From: Sedimenticola hydrogenitrophicus | Lineage (GTDB): Bacteria; Pseudomonadota; Gammaproteobacteria; Chromatiales; Chromatiaceae | DNA: 64,000 nucleotides | Reading direction: 5' to 3' | Assembly: GCF_025175675.1 (NCBI RefSeq) | Contig: NZ_JANIOA010000015.1 | Coordinates: 38,350 to 102,349 of the forward strand | Part shown: positions 1 through 8,411 of the stretch, one piece after another | Layout: each line of letters opens with the position of its first letter | Position numbering within the stretch: position 1 is the stretch's first letter | Program-made: the position numbers and the translations under genes | The notes under the pieces: generated by a model | Databases searched by the model: none | The model's input: only the letters and a program-made list of their open reading frames with translations | Told to the model about the DNA's origin: nothing

Positions 1-2
1 TC

Positions 3-197
3 AACTGGGGAGACTATCCCGGGCTGGAGACCGAGGCCCGGCTCAGTGCCCTCTGCCGGGCGGTACTGGACGCCGCCGAGCGGCAGCAGGTGTTCGGCTT
101 GCGCCTGCCGGAGCTGGAGTTGAAGCCGGCCCGGGGTGACTCGCAGCGCCACGCGGCGCTCGCCGCCCTGGCCCTGTACGGCGAACCGCGACCATGA
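3..197 (+). CDS. DUF58 domain protein, C-terminal end (partial)
   Basis: The last 64 codons of a gene that begins upstream of the window; the stop TGA at 195-197 overlaps the ATG of the next gene (ATGA). The visible tail is rich in Leu, Ala and Arg and shows no diagnostic motif by itself. The call rests on context: in gammaproteobacteria the gene directly before a TgpA-type transglutaminase usually encodes a DUF58 protein, with a MoxR ATPase before that. The C-terminal run of short hydrophobic and arginine-rich segments fits such proteins but is not proof. If so, it belongs to a MoxR-DUF58-TgpA operon of poorly known envelope function. Confidence 0.55.
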   Translation, partial: NWGDYPGLETEARLSALCRAVLDAAERQQVFGLRLPELELKPARGDSQRHAALAALALYGEPRP

Positions 198-2164
198 CCC
201 CGAACGAGCTCGGACGCCGCCCCCTGCTGGCCCTCAGCCTGATCACCCTGTTGCTGGTGGCACCCCATTTTGCGCGCCTGGATCTGCGTATCAGCCTGGC
301 GTTCATCGCCATCATCCTGCTGCGCCTGACCACCCTCTATCTGCCCCGGTTGCACCCCGGCCGCTGGCTGCTGCTGGGCATCACCCTGGCCGGGGCCGCG
401 CTGATCTTTACCCTCTATCCCCTGCTGATGGGCCTGCCGGCCAAGGTCGCCCTGTTGGCGCTGATGCTGGGCCTGAAACTGATGGAGTGCCGCCGCCGTC
501 GCGATCTCTATGTGGTGGTGTTTCTCGGCTACTTCACCCTGAGCACCCATTTCCTGTTTGACCAGGGGATGCTGCTGGTGGCCTATGTATGCGTCCTGGT
601 GATCGGCCTCAGCGGCTTGCTGATCGAGGCCAGCCGCGCCACAAGCCGCCCGGGCTGGCCGCTGCACTCGCTGCGTTTTGCCGCTGGCCTGACCGCCCAA
701 GCCCTGCCCATCATGCTGGTGCTGTTCTTTCTGTTTCCGCGCATTGAAGGCCCCCTGTGGAACCTGGGGGTGGACAACTCCATCGGCAAGACCGGGCTCA
801 GCGACAGCATCACCCTGGGTAGCATCAGCCAGCTGATCCGCTCCCGGGCCGTCGCCTTCCGGGTCGATTTCGATCAGACGATACCGCCGCCGCGGCTGCG
901 CTACTGGCGCGGCCCGGTGCTCTGGCATAGCGACGGCCGGCGCTGGAGCCGCGGCCGCCTGATGGAGCCGGGCCCCGTGACCTACCGCAGCGATGCGGAT
1001 CCGGTAGGCTATCAGGTGACCCTGGAACCCTCGCCCAACGACTGGCTGTATGCCCTGGACCTGCCGGAAACCCTGCCGGTCGGGGCAACCCTGTCGGCGG
1101 ATTACCAGATCAGCGCCAAAAATGTCCGCAACCGACGCTACCGCTACGTCGCCAGCTCACGCCTGGCCTACCACACCGGCGCCTTGAGCGAGCGCCAGCG
1201 CCGTTTGGGATTGCAGCTGCCGGATACGATAACCCCGCGCATGCGCGCCTTGGTGGCCGGTTGGCGCGCCGGGACCGGCGGCGACGCGCAGCTGGTCAGC
1301 CGGGCACTGCAATTCTTCCGCAGCGAACCCTTCTACTACACCCTGAACCCGCCGTTGCTGGGGACCAATCCGGTCGATCAGTTTCTGTTCGACAGCCGGC
1401 GCGGCTTCTGCGAGCACTACGCCACCAGCTTCACCCTGTTGATGCGGCTGGCCGGTATCCCGGCGCGGGTGGTGACCGGTTACCAGGGCGGGCAGCGCAA
1501 CCCCCTGGGCAACTACCTCATCGTGCGCCAGTCGGACGCCCACGCCTGGAGCGAGGTGTGGCTGGCGGAGAGCGGCTGGACCCGGATCGACCCGACCGCG
1601 GCCGTGGCCCCCGAGCGCATCGAACGCAGTTTCGAGTTCGACCTGGACGAGAACGCCGACCCGGGTGTTCCGGTGATCTTCGCATCGGCCGACAGCGATC
1701 TGCTGCGGGGCATGATGCAACAGTTCCGGCTGGGTCTGGATGCGGCCAACGCCTCCTGGCACCGCTGGATCCTCGGCTACTCCCGGCAACAGCAGCAAAG
1801 CCTGTTGCAGTTGCTCGGTTTCGGCTCGCTATCGGAGTTCAAACTGGCCTTGGCCATGGTGCTGGCCACCGCCGCGCTGCTGCCACTGCTGCTACTGCTG
1901 CTGCGCCGCCGCGACCGGATCCGGCCCGACCCGGTGCAGGGGGACTACGTGAAGTTCTGCCACCGCCTGGCGCGCCGCGGGCTGGTGCGCCAGCCCCACG
2001 AGGGACCGCGGGATTTCGCCCGCCGGGTGATCCGCCAGCGCCCGGACCTGCAGCGCCAGGTGAGCGCCATTGTGAATCTCTACATCGCGCTGCGTTATGG
2101 CCCATCGGATGACCCGCAACAGCGCCGCCGGCTGCACCAACTGGTACGCGGTTTCCGCGCCTGA
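194..2164 (+). CDS. tgpA: TgpA-type membrane transglutaminase-like protein (DUF3488)
   Basis: A 656-residue inner-membrane protein. About six hydrophobic segments fill residues 10-190, a soluble periplasmic transglutaminase-core domain lies at about 320-480, one more membrane segment is near 555-575, and a basic cytoplasmic tail follows (DUF4129-like). The papain-like catalytic set is visible: Cys406 in a GFCEHYA context and His450 in SDAHAWSEVW, followed by an Asp in the RIDPT motif. Pseudomonas TgpA has this architecture and is essential there; its substrate is not established. The start overlaps the upstream stop by 4 bp, so the pair is translationally coupled. Nothing follows on this strand for about 3 kb. 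Confidence 0.9.
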   Translation: MTPNELGRRPLLALSLITLLLVAPHFARLDLRISLAFIAIILLRLTTLYLPRLHPGRWLLLGITLAGAALIFTLYPLLMGLPAKVALLALMLGLKLMECRRRRDLYVVVFLGYFTLSTHFLFDQGMLLVAYVCVLVIGLSGLLIEASRATSRPGWPLHSLRFAAGLTAQALPIMLVLFFLFPRIEGPLWNLGVDNSIGKTGLSDSITLGSISQLIRSRAVAFRVDFDQTIPPPRLRYWRGPVLWHSDGRRWSRGRLMEPGPVTYRSDADPVGYQVTLEPSPNDWLYALDLPETLPVGATLSADYQISAKNVRNRRYRYVASSRLAYHTGALSERQRRLGLQLPDTITPRMRALVAGWRAGTGGDAQLVSRALQFFRSEPFYYTLNPPLLGTNPVDQFLFDSRRGFCEHYATSFTLLMRLAGIPARVVTGYQGGQRNPLGNYLIVRQSDAHAWSEVWLAESGWTRIDPTAAVAPERIERSFEFDLDENADPGVPVIFASADSDLLRGMMQQFRLGLDAANASWHRWILGYSRQQQQSLLQLLGFGSLSEFKLALAMVLATAALLPLLLLLLRRRDRIRPDPVQGDYVKFCHRLARRGLVRQPHEGPRDFARRVIRQRPDLQRQVSAIVNLYIALRYGPSDDPQQRRRLHQLVRGFRA

Positions 2165-2226
2165 GCCGGGGTCAGCTGGCACTCCATGGATGGTTTCTGC
2201 GATCCTGCGGCGGGCACGGCCCGCCC

Positions 2227-2574
2227 TATAACTCAAGTTTCGGAGTTCGTGGTATTTGTAGGTCGCGTTAGCCGAAGGCGTAACCCGACAGACCGAGTGT
2301 ATGCGTCGAATTATGCTGCGCTAATGCGGCCTACGGTTCATCCACCCTTCTGCAGCAGGCGCGTAGGGTGGGCACGTCGTCTGTGCCCACGCTGTCATCT
2401 ATGCAGCTACAACCGCGTGGGCACAAAAAGCGTGCCCACCCTACAGGGCTGATACTAAGCTGGGCGGTTCTTCGCGTGCTTTGCGTCCTTCGCGGTTACA
2501 TCCTTGTACCACTTCTCACCCTGGGAATTCAGCGATTCCGGCTTTGTGAAATGAACTCCGAAACTTGAGTTATA
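2227..2574. repeat. 348 bp element with perfect 22 bp terminal inverted repeats (MITE-like)
   Basis: The ends are exact reverse complements over 22 bp (2227-2248 and 2553-2574; core AACTCAAGTTTCGGAGTTC), and both begin with TATAA, which would fit insertion at a TA dinucleotide. No transposase gene lies inside. The interior holds two other palindromic units: 2259-2335, starting GTAGGTCGCGTTAGCC and ending GGCCTAC, and 2363-2444, starting GTAGGGTGGGCACG and ending in its complement. It fills most of the 435 bp gap between tgpA and the rubrerythrin gene. A shortened relative lies at 54665-54733, and a split remnant around 15250-15460. Confidence 0.75.
2363..2444. repeat. Palindromic GTAGGGTGGGCAC unit
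   Basis: Left arm GTAGGGTGGGCACG pairs with right arm CGTGCCCACCCTAC. Inside, a second pair (GTGCCCACG and CGTGGGCAC) makes a compound hairpin. It is nested in the 348 bp element and lacks coding potential. Confidence 0.65.
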
Positions 2575-2599
2575 CGCTGACCGAAAGTTGGGACAATGC

Positions 2600-3178
2600 C
2601 TACCAGTTCTCGCCCAGCAACTCGAAATGGGCCTGGGGATGGAGGCAGGCGGGGCAGACATTGGGTGCCGCCTCGGCCTCGTGCAGATAGCCGCAGTTGC
2701 GACAGCGCCAGACCACCTTGCCGTTACGTTTGAACACCAGACCCGCCTCCAGGTTATCGGCCAGGGTCCGGTACTGCTTGTGGTGCTGCTTCTCGGCGAT
2801 GCTGATCGCCTCGAACGCCGCCGCCACCTGCCTGAAGCCCTCTTCCCGGGCGACCCGGGCAAACTCCGGATACATCGAGGTCCACTCGTGCTCCTCACCG
2901 GCGGCGGCGTGGCGCAGATTCTCCAGGGTGCTACCGATCAGGCCGGCGGGGAAGGTCTCGGTGATCTGCACCTCGCCACCCTCAAGGAACTTGAAAAAGC
3001 GCTTGGCGTGCTCCTTCTCCTGGTTGGCGGTCTCTTCGAAGATAGCGGCGATCTGCACCAGCCCCTCGTTGCGCGCCGCGCCGGCAAAATAGCTGTAGCG
3101 GTTGCGCGCCTGGGATTCGCCGGCAAAGGCGGTGAGCAGGTTTTTCTCGGTTTGCGATCCGCGAATACTCTTGTTCAT
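2600..3178 (-). CDS. rbr: Rubrerythrin
   Basis: A 192-residue cytoplasmic non-haem iron protein that reduces hydrogen peroxide in low-oxygen and anaerobic metabolism. The N-terminal four-helix domain (residues 1-145) carries the paired glutamate di-iron ligands: the GESQARNRY helix, the NQEKEHAKRF helix, the EEHEW segment and the AEKQHHKQY helix. A C-terminal rubredoxin-like domain holds two Cys pairs (CRNCG and CPAC). Length and domain order match classical rubrerythrins. The start ATG has GGGAG about ten bases upstream. It is followed on the same strand, after 41 bp, by no partner, so it may be a single-gene unit. It suggests a microaerobic or facultatively anaerobic organism. Confidence 0.95.
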   Translation of the reverse strand: MNKSIRGSQTEKNLLTAFAGESQARNRYSYFAGAARNEGLVQIAAIFEETANQEKEHAKRFFKFLEGGEVQITETFPAGLIGSTLENLRHAAAGEEHEWTSMYPEFARVAREEGFRQVAAAFEAISIAEKQHHKQYRTLADNLEAGLVFKRNGKVVWRCRNCGYLHEAEAAPNVCPACLHPQAHFELLGENW

Positions 3179-3219
3179 GATACGACTCCCTGTGAAACCC
3201 TGATTTTTCTGTGTTCATT

Positions 3220-4203
3220 CTAGCGTGATTGCCTCAGGGAATACCACTTGGAGACATAGGTGGCGAGCAGGATGGCGACGAAGATGGTGGTCATGCCGAT
3301 CACATGGTAGGAGCGGAACGCCTCGCCCAGAAAGATCACCGCCAGCAGGCTGGCGAAAACCGAGATCAGGTTGGTGAACAGACCGGCCTGGTTGGCCCCA
3401 CCGAGCAGTACCGCCTTGTTCCAGAAGTAGTAGGAGAGCAGCGAGGGGAAGATCGCCACGTAGCCGAGGATCAGGGCGGTGTCGGTATTCAGGGTGAAGG
3501 TCTCGCGGCTGCTGATGTCCCAGAGGTAGAAGGGCAGGATGCCGATGCTACCGATAAAGATGAGCAACAGCAGCAGCCCCAGCTTGTCCAGTTCGCGCGG
3601 CAGTTTGCGCATCAGCACCGAGTAGATGGCGAAGCCGAACACCGCCGTCAGCATCAGCAGGTCGCCCGGATTCAACTGCAGGCCGGTCAACACCTGCAGC
3701 TGACCGCGGGCGACCACCCAGCCGACCCCCAGCAGCGCCAGCAGCAGACCCAACTTCTGCAGCCAGTTGGCGCGCTCCTGCCCCAGCAGCCAGGTGAGCA
3801 GGAACACCTCCAGCGGCATGGTGGCGCTCACCACCCCCACATTGATGGCGCTGGTCCACTGCAGCGCCACGTACTGCAGCGAGTTGTAGAGGGAGACGCT
3901 GAGCAGGGCGAGAAACAGCAGCAGCCAGCGGTGCCGGCGATAGTAGCCCAGATCGCGCAGACAGGGACGCCAGGCGAAGGGGAGCAGGATCACAAACGCC
4001 AGCACCCAGCGCCAGAAGGAGAGTTCGATCCCCGACATGTAGTTGAGGGCGAGCTTGCCGACCACGGCATTGCCGCCCCAGAACAGGGTGGCCAGCACCA
4101 GCAGCACCGCCGGCAGCTCAAACCAGTGCCGCGCCCGCGATCGGGGCGCTCCGGTGGGTAGCCCGGTCACCGGTGCACCCGGGATCGCCCGGACATCATG
4201 CAA
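3220..4203 (-). CDS. EamA/DMT-family permease
   Basis: An integral membrane protein of about 327 residues with roughly ten hydrophobic helices arranged as two EamA repeats (about 30-165 and 180-315), typical of drug/metabolite transporters such as RhaT and YdcZ-like exporters. The N-terminal repeat starts with a PAVLLVLATLFWGGN signature, the usual first EamA helix. The longest frame begins at a TTG (4203); an in-frame GTG at 4170 is an alternative, and the first 25 residues are not family-like, so the start is uncertain. It lies 15 bp downstream of the dehydrogenase-like gene on the same strand, so the two probably form an operon. The substrate cannot be deduced. Confidence 0.85.
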   Translation of the reverse strand: MHDVRAIPGAPVTGLPTGAPRSRARHWFELPAVLLVLATLFWGGNAVVGKLALNYMSGIELSFWRWVLAFVILLPFAWRPCLRDLGYYRRHRWLLLFLALLSVSLYNSLQYVALQWTSAINVGVVSATMPLEVFLLTWLLGQERANWLQKLGLLLALLGVGWVVARGQLQVLTGLQLNPGDLLMLTAVFGFAIYSVLMRKLPRELDKLGLLLLLIFIGSIGILPFYLWDISSRETFTLNTDTALILGYVAIFPSLLSYYFWNKAVLLGGANQAGLFTNLISVFASLLAVIFLGEAFRSYHVIGMTTIFVAILLATYVSKWYSLRQSR

Positions 4204-4218
4204 TCGTCCAGGGCGGAA

Positions 4219-5328
4219 TCACGGCAGGCGGGACTCGAAATGGTCGATCGTGACCTCGAGCAGGGCCGAGTCGCGGATCCTCTCCGGCAGCGAGGCGACA
4301 CAGGCGGTAATCACCGCATCCGCATCCGCGCCGAACGCTCCCCTTTCCTCCATGAAGCGATCCAGCGCCGCGCTGCCGCTGCGGATCATCTCACGCGCCA
4401 CGGCATGGGTGGCCAGGGTCTGCCCGGGATACCGCTGCAACAGGTAGGAGAAGATAAAGGCGGTGTTGGTCATGGCCTGGATGGAGATCCGCGGCAGACC
4501 CGCCGCCAGCGCCAGGCGGGCGGCGTAGACCGCGTCCACTACCGCATGATGAATACCGAAACCCTGCTCCCAGTTGTCCGCGGCGATGCCCTTGCTGAGG
4601 GCCAGGTCCCACTGCCGGGTGCCGCCGGCGCCGCCGTTGAGAAACCCGAGGTAGTCGTACTGTTCGTCGCCTCCCAGTCGGCCCTGGTTGAAGCAGTCGG
4701 CATGGATGGCGGCGGCGGTGGCGATGCCGTTCAGGCCATTGAACACCATGTGGTGGCCAATCAGCTTGGTGATGGCGCCGGCCGCGGGTGAACCGCCGAA
4801 GTAGCGGGGATGGCCCAGGCGTTGCAGCAGGGGCAGCAGCCGCTGGTACAGCGCCTCGTCACCGCTGGCCAGGATCAGCATCCCCTTGGGATCCGCCCCG
4901 CCCAGCTGGGCGCCCAGCGGGCCGCCGGTCAGGGGGTAGTTGACGTAGTCCACCTGCTGACCGGCACAGAAGGTGGTAGCCGCCTCGGCAAAGTCGGGAC
5001 TGACGGTGGAGAGGTGCAGGATGAAGGGGCGGGCGGACGACTCGGCGCGCAGGCGGCCGGCCAACTCGCCGATAATCGCCACGTCGTCACCGTTCTTGCC
5101 GGCGCAGACCACCACCCCGTCCAGGTCCCCGCTGCCCACTGTTTGTTGCAGGGTCGGCACCAGGTCCGCGCCGTGCGCCCGCCAGTCCGCCCGGTACTGC
5201 TCCCGGGTGCCGCCCTGGCTGCCGCGATCCTGTACCCGCAGCACCCGCGCCGGGCCGTCCGCCGCAAGATGCACGGCGGCCGGTCCGGCCATCATTCCCA
5301 GTCCGCCTACATAAGCAAGTTTCAACAT
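4219..5328 (-). CDS. 3-hydroxyisobutyrate dehydrogenase-like NAD-binding protein
   Basis: A 369-residue protein with an N-terminal Rossmann segment (KLAYVGGLGMMAGPAA; a variant of the usual GxGxMG fingerprint), a second region like the family substrate loop (YPLTGGPLGA, residues near 135-150) and a C-terminal helical part with TKLIGHH where the catalytic lysine motif of beta-hydroxyacid dehydrogenases lies. The second Asn of that motif is replaced by His, so the chemistry may differ. The start chosen is the ATG at 5328, which has GGAG seven bases upstream; an upstream ATG at 5352 would add eight residues. Probably cotranscribed with the EamA permease. Substrate unknown; the family call is moderate. 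Confidence 0.7.
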   Translation of the reverse strand: MLKLAYVGGLGMMAGPAAVHLAADGPARVLRVQDRGSQGGTREQYRADWRAHGADLVPTLQQTVGSGDLDGVVVCAGKNGDDVAIIGELAGRLRAESSARPFILHLSTVSPDFAEAATTFCAGQQVDYVNYPLTGGPLGAQLGGADPKGMLILASGDEALYQRLLPLLQRLGHPRYFGGSPAAGAITKLIGHHMVFNGLNGIATAAAIHADCFNQGRLGGDEQYDYLGFLNGGAGGTRQWDLALSKGIAADNWEQGFGIHHAVVDAVYAARLALAAGLPRISIQAMTNTAFIFSYLLQRYPGQTLATHAVAREMIRSGSAALDRFMEERGAFGADADAVITACVASLPERIRDSALLEVTIDHFESRLP

Positions 5329-5488
5329 GATCTCCGTCCTGTTCTGGTGCAATATCGTGACCCATCTTAGCAGATCACGATTCCGCTTATCCGCTACAGA
5401 TGCAGGGGTATCCGCCGGTTTGCATCGTCTGGAGTTTCCCCGCTAGAGTAGGGCATCGAAGAGACACCACCGGATCCCGCCTTAGCTG

Positions 5489-6337
5489 ATGAACAAAATA
5501 CTCAACGGTCTGCTGCTGGCCCTGCTGCTGATCGGCTTGCTGGGCTGTGGTTGGAAGATCTGGGAACAGGCGAACGCCTATGAACGGCAGACCTTGGCGA
5601 TCATCCAGCAACTGCAGGCCACCAGCCAGATGGAGACCAGCGGCCGCCAGCTGCTGGAGGCGTTGAGTTTCGGTCTCTATGACGGCTACAGCCAACAGCT
5701 GGCGGATCTCAACCGGCAGAAGGCGCTGCAGGCCGCCTACCGGGCGTCGGTGAATCAGCTGACGGCACTGTTTTTGCTCAATGCCACTTTACTGCTGCTG
5801 GTCTCCTGGTTGCCCCGGCGCCGCTCCGGCGATCTCGGCTATGCCATGCTCACCGTGGGTATCATCGCCCTGGCGGTCGGCCTGACCACACCGATTCTCT
5901 CGGTGGAGGTGAGTAAGACGCTGCCGGTGCTGGGTGAAACCGTGTTGCAGTTTCAGTCCAAGGGCATACTCACCACCATCACCGGGCTCTGGAGCAACGG
6001 CAATCTCTGGCTGGCGCTGCTGCTGACGCTGTTCAGCGTGGTACTGCCGCTGCTGAAAACCGGGGTCGCCTGGCTGACCCTGTTCAGCCGTACCCATCAC
6101 CTCTCCCTGCGTGGCCTGCACCTGAGCCATCACCTGGGCAAGTGGTCCATGGCGGATGTCTTTGTGGTGGCCATCCTGGTGGCCTTCTTTTCCAACAATG
6201 GCGGCGGACTGACCCAGGCCGAGGTACAGGCCGGACTCTGGTTCTTCGCTCTCTATGTGGTGCTTTCGCTGTCCGGTTCGCAGCTGATCAGCCGGCAACT
6301 CAGGCAGCTGCAGCTGGCGAATGCCTTGCCTACCTAA
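5489..6337 (+). CDS. PqiA-like (paraquat-inducible protein A) membrane protein
   Basis: A 282-residue inner-membrane protein. An N-terminal helix (residues 4-22) is followed by a periplasmic stretch of about 65 residues rich in Gln and Ala, then three or four helices from residue 90 onward. The segment GKWSMADVFVVAILVAF is the hallmark of PqiA/YebS-type domains. PqiA and LetA proteins accompany MCE-domain lipid transport proteins, but no mce gene is visible here, and this copy has only one PqiA unit plus a non-standard N-terminal half. It converges with and overlaps the NERD gene by 4 bp. Role in envelope lipid handling is inferred from the family only. Confidence 0.75.
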   Translation: MNKILNGLLLALLLIGLLGCGWKIWEQANAYERQTLAIIQQLQATSQMETSGRQLLEALSFGLYDGYSQQLADLNRQKALQAAYRASVNQLTALFLLNATLLLLVSWLPRRRSGDLGYAMLTVGIIALAVGLTTPILSVEVSKTLPVLGETVLQFQSKGILTTITGLWSNGNLWLALLLTLFSVVLPLLKTGVAWLTLFSRTHHLSLRGLHLSHHLGKWSMADVFVVAILVAFFSNNGGGLTQAEVQAGLWFFALYVVLSLSGSQLISRQLRQLQLANALPT

Positions 6338-6903
6338 CCGAAACTGAGCATCCCGGCCTTCACCAGCAGCAGTTCCCAGGCGGTTTCAAAACGGGGCGGG
6401 ACCACCTGCTTGCGCCGCTGTCTCGGCAGGTCGTGCAACAGGCAGGCACCGTCCGGTTTATCCTTGGGGAAGGTGCAATTGCCGGCAAACAGCACGATCC
6501 CGCTCACCGGGATATTGGGTACCAGGGATCTGACCGTGGCACAGATCAGCTGCAGTTCATGCAGCGGATTGGTAAAGCGGTTTGAGGCGCCGCACCATAC
6601 CTGGGTCCACTGGTCGGTATCCTTGCCGCCGAAGATATTGCCCTCGTACCAGTTGACCGTGACCAGCAGGATGCCCTTGTGGGTCAACACCACATAGTCC
6701 GCCACCAGCACGCCATCGATGCCGTCCGGCAGCAGCAGATCGTGGTGTACCTTGGGTCCCAGGCGGCGGATGGCCTGGCCGAGCCGGTGCTGTTTCAGGA
6801 AGGCGGCGAGGCGGCGGCGGAACAGGATGGCGGGCAACAGCAGGGCCATCGTCGACAGGGCCGCAACCAGCCACGGTATTTGCTCGGGAGTGAGGGAGAA
6901 CAT
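6334..6903 (-). CDS. NERD-domain membrane-anchored protein
   Basis: A 189-residue protein with one N-terminal membrane helix (residues about 9-30) and a NERD (nuclease-related) domain from about 38 to 145. The features seen are GLGPKVHHD-like entry, DGVLVADYVVLTHKGILLVTVNWYEG spread over the beta-sheet core, and a later beta-strand with GIVLFAGNCTF. NERD domains are related to the PD-(D/E)xK nuclease fold, but the strictly conserved acidic pair is not obvious here, so catalytic activity is doubtful. The gene overlaps pqiA-like convergently. There is no other nuclease or defence gene nearby. Function unknown. Confidence 0.75.
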   Translation of the reverse strand: MFSLTPEQIPWLVAALSTMALLLPAILFRRRLAAFLKQHRLGQAIRRLGPKVHHDLLLPDGIDGVLVADYVVLTHKGILLVTVNWYEGNIFGGKDTDQWTQVWCGASNRFTNPLHELQLICATVRSLVPNIPVSGIVLFAGNCTFPKDKPDGACLLHDLPRQRRKQVVPPRFETAWELLLVKAGMLSFG

Positions 6904-7051
6904 GGGTGATTAAAATGCCTATCCAGGGTACTTCATCAACTTACGCATCCGCAGGATGCCTGATCCGCCAGGCGCAAAGTTTGGCCAACAAGCGCCATCA
7001 GGACAACCTTTTTCTGCGCTTTTGTGACCCCGTCCGATAAGGACGGGGCGA
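6904..7051. other. Gap with short GC hairpin near the mnmE 3' end
   Basis: CCCCGTCC and GGACGGGG (about 7028-7048) flank a five-base loop directly after the mnmE stop on the minus strand. No convincing U-tract follows on that strand, so it may be a weak terminator or RNA stabiliser. Upstream promoter elements for the NERD gene are not clear. Confidence 0.4.
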
Positions 7052-8398
7052 TTATTTACCGATGCAGAAACTGCTGAAGATCTGCCCCAGCAGATCATCG
7101 GCACTGAACTCGCCGGTTATCTCACTCAATGCCTGCTGCGCCTGGCGCAGATCCTCCGCCAGCAACTCGCCGGAGCCTTGCCCCTGCAGTGCAGCCTGAC
7201 CGGTGAGTAGGTGCTCACTCGCGCGTTGAATGGCATCCAGATGCCGGCGCCGGGCGATAAATTCACCCTCCTGTCCGCTACTGAAGCCCATGCACTGTTT
7301 CAGATGCTCCCGCAGCAGGTCGATGCCTTCGCCGGTCTTGGCCGACAGGGCGATCTCGGTAACGTCCGCGCTCTCCCGGAGTCTTGCCGGGGTGTTGCTC
7401 TGATCGATCTTGTTGCGGATGAAGGTGACCGGTATCGCCGCCGGCAGCAGGCTGCTGTCGAACGCCCGGTGCCGGGGATCCAGCTGGTCATCGAAGATCC
7501 AGAGGATGCGATCCGCCCGGGCGATCTCCGCCCGGGCGCGGCGGATCCCCTCCAGCTCCACCGCGTCGTTGCTCTCGCGCAGGCCGGCGGTATCGATCAG
7601 GTGCAGCGGCATGCCGTCGATCTGGATCTGCTCGCGCAGCAGGTCCCGGGTGGTGCCGGGAATATCGGTGACAATGGCCGATTCGCGCCCGGCCAGGCTG
7701 TTCAGCAGACTCGATTTGCCCGCATTGGGCAGGCCGGCGATCACCAGGGTCATACCGTCGCGCATCAGCCGTCCCAGCCGGGCGCTCTGTTGCACGGCGC
7801 CGACGGCGGCGATGATCTCCGCCAGGTCCCCGGCCACCTTGCCGTCGGAGAGAAAATCGATCTCCTCTTCCGGAAAATCGATCGCCGCCTCCACATACAT
7901 GCGCAGCAAGATCAGCTGCTCCACCAGCTGATGAATGCGCCTGGAGAACTCGCCCTCCAGGGAGCGCACCGCCAGCCGGGCGGCGGCGGCCGTGCCACTC
8001 TCGATCAGATCGGCGATCGCCTCGGCCTGGGTCAGGTCCAGCTTGCCGTTGAGGAAGGCACGCTGGCTGAACTCGCCCGGACGGGCCAGCCGCACCCCGC
8101 ACTCCAGGACACTCTGCAGCAGCAGATCCAGCACCACCGGACCGCCGTGGCCCTGCAGCTCCAGCACATCTTCACCGGTAAAGGAGTGGGGGCCGGGAAA
8201 GAACAGCACCAGGCCTTCATCCAGCACCTCTCCCCCGGCATTACGAAAGCGGGCAAAGCGGGCGAGGCGTGGCTCCGGTAGGGCGCCGGTGAGGGTTCGG
8301 GCGACCGTGGCCGCCTGACTTCCGGAGATGCGGATGATGCCGACCCCGCCCATTCCGGGCGGGGTGGCAACCGCGGCTATGGATTCCTGTGCAACCAC
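7052..8398 (-). CDS. mnmE: tRNA modification GTPase MnmE
   Basis: About 448 residues; with MnmG it forms the 5-carboxymethylaminomethyl modification of U34 in tRNA. The N-terminal folate-binding domain begins [14 protein letters not shown], a helical region follows, and the inserted G domain has GLPNAGKSS (G1), DIPGTT (G2), DTAG (G3) and NKID (G4). The C-terminal FCIGK carries the catalytic Cys. I chose the GTG at 8398 because it gives the family's normal N-terminus and does not overlap yidC; an ATG at 8431 overlaps yidC by 20 bp. The usual mnmG-rsmG-parAB genes do not follow, because a NERD gene lies downstream. Confidence 0.95.
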   Translation of the reverse strand: MVAQESIAAVATPPGMGGVGIIRISGSQAATVARTLTGALPEPRLARFARFRNAGGEVLDEGLVLFFPGPHSFTGEDVLELQGHGGPVVLDLLLQSVLECGVRLARPGEFSQRAFLNGKLDLTQAEAIADLIESGTAAAARLAVRSLEGEFSRRIHQLVEQLILLRMYVEAAIDFPEEEIDFLSDGKVAGDLAEIIAAVGAVQQSARLGRLMRDGMTLVIAGLPNAGKSSLLNSLAGRESAIVTDIPGTTRDLLREQIQIDGMPLHLIDTAGLRESNDAVELEGIRRARAEIARADRILWIFDDQLDPRHRAFDSSLLPAAIPVTFIRNKIDQSNTPARLRESADVTEIALSAKTGEGIDLLREHLKQCMGFSSGQEGEFIARRRHLDAIQRASEHLLTGQAALQGQGSGELLAEDLRQAQQALSEITGEFSADDLLGQIFSSFCIGK

Positions 8399-8411
8399 AG
8401 GGCTGGCTGGA

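Noticed and set aside
3229..4161. 310-residue frame antisense to the EamA permease
   Set aside because: Gln-rich complement of hydrophobic codons, a common artefact opposite membrane proteins.
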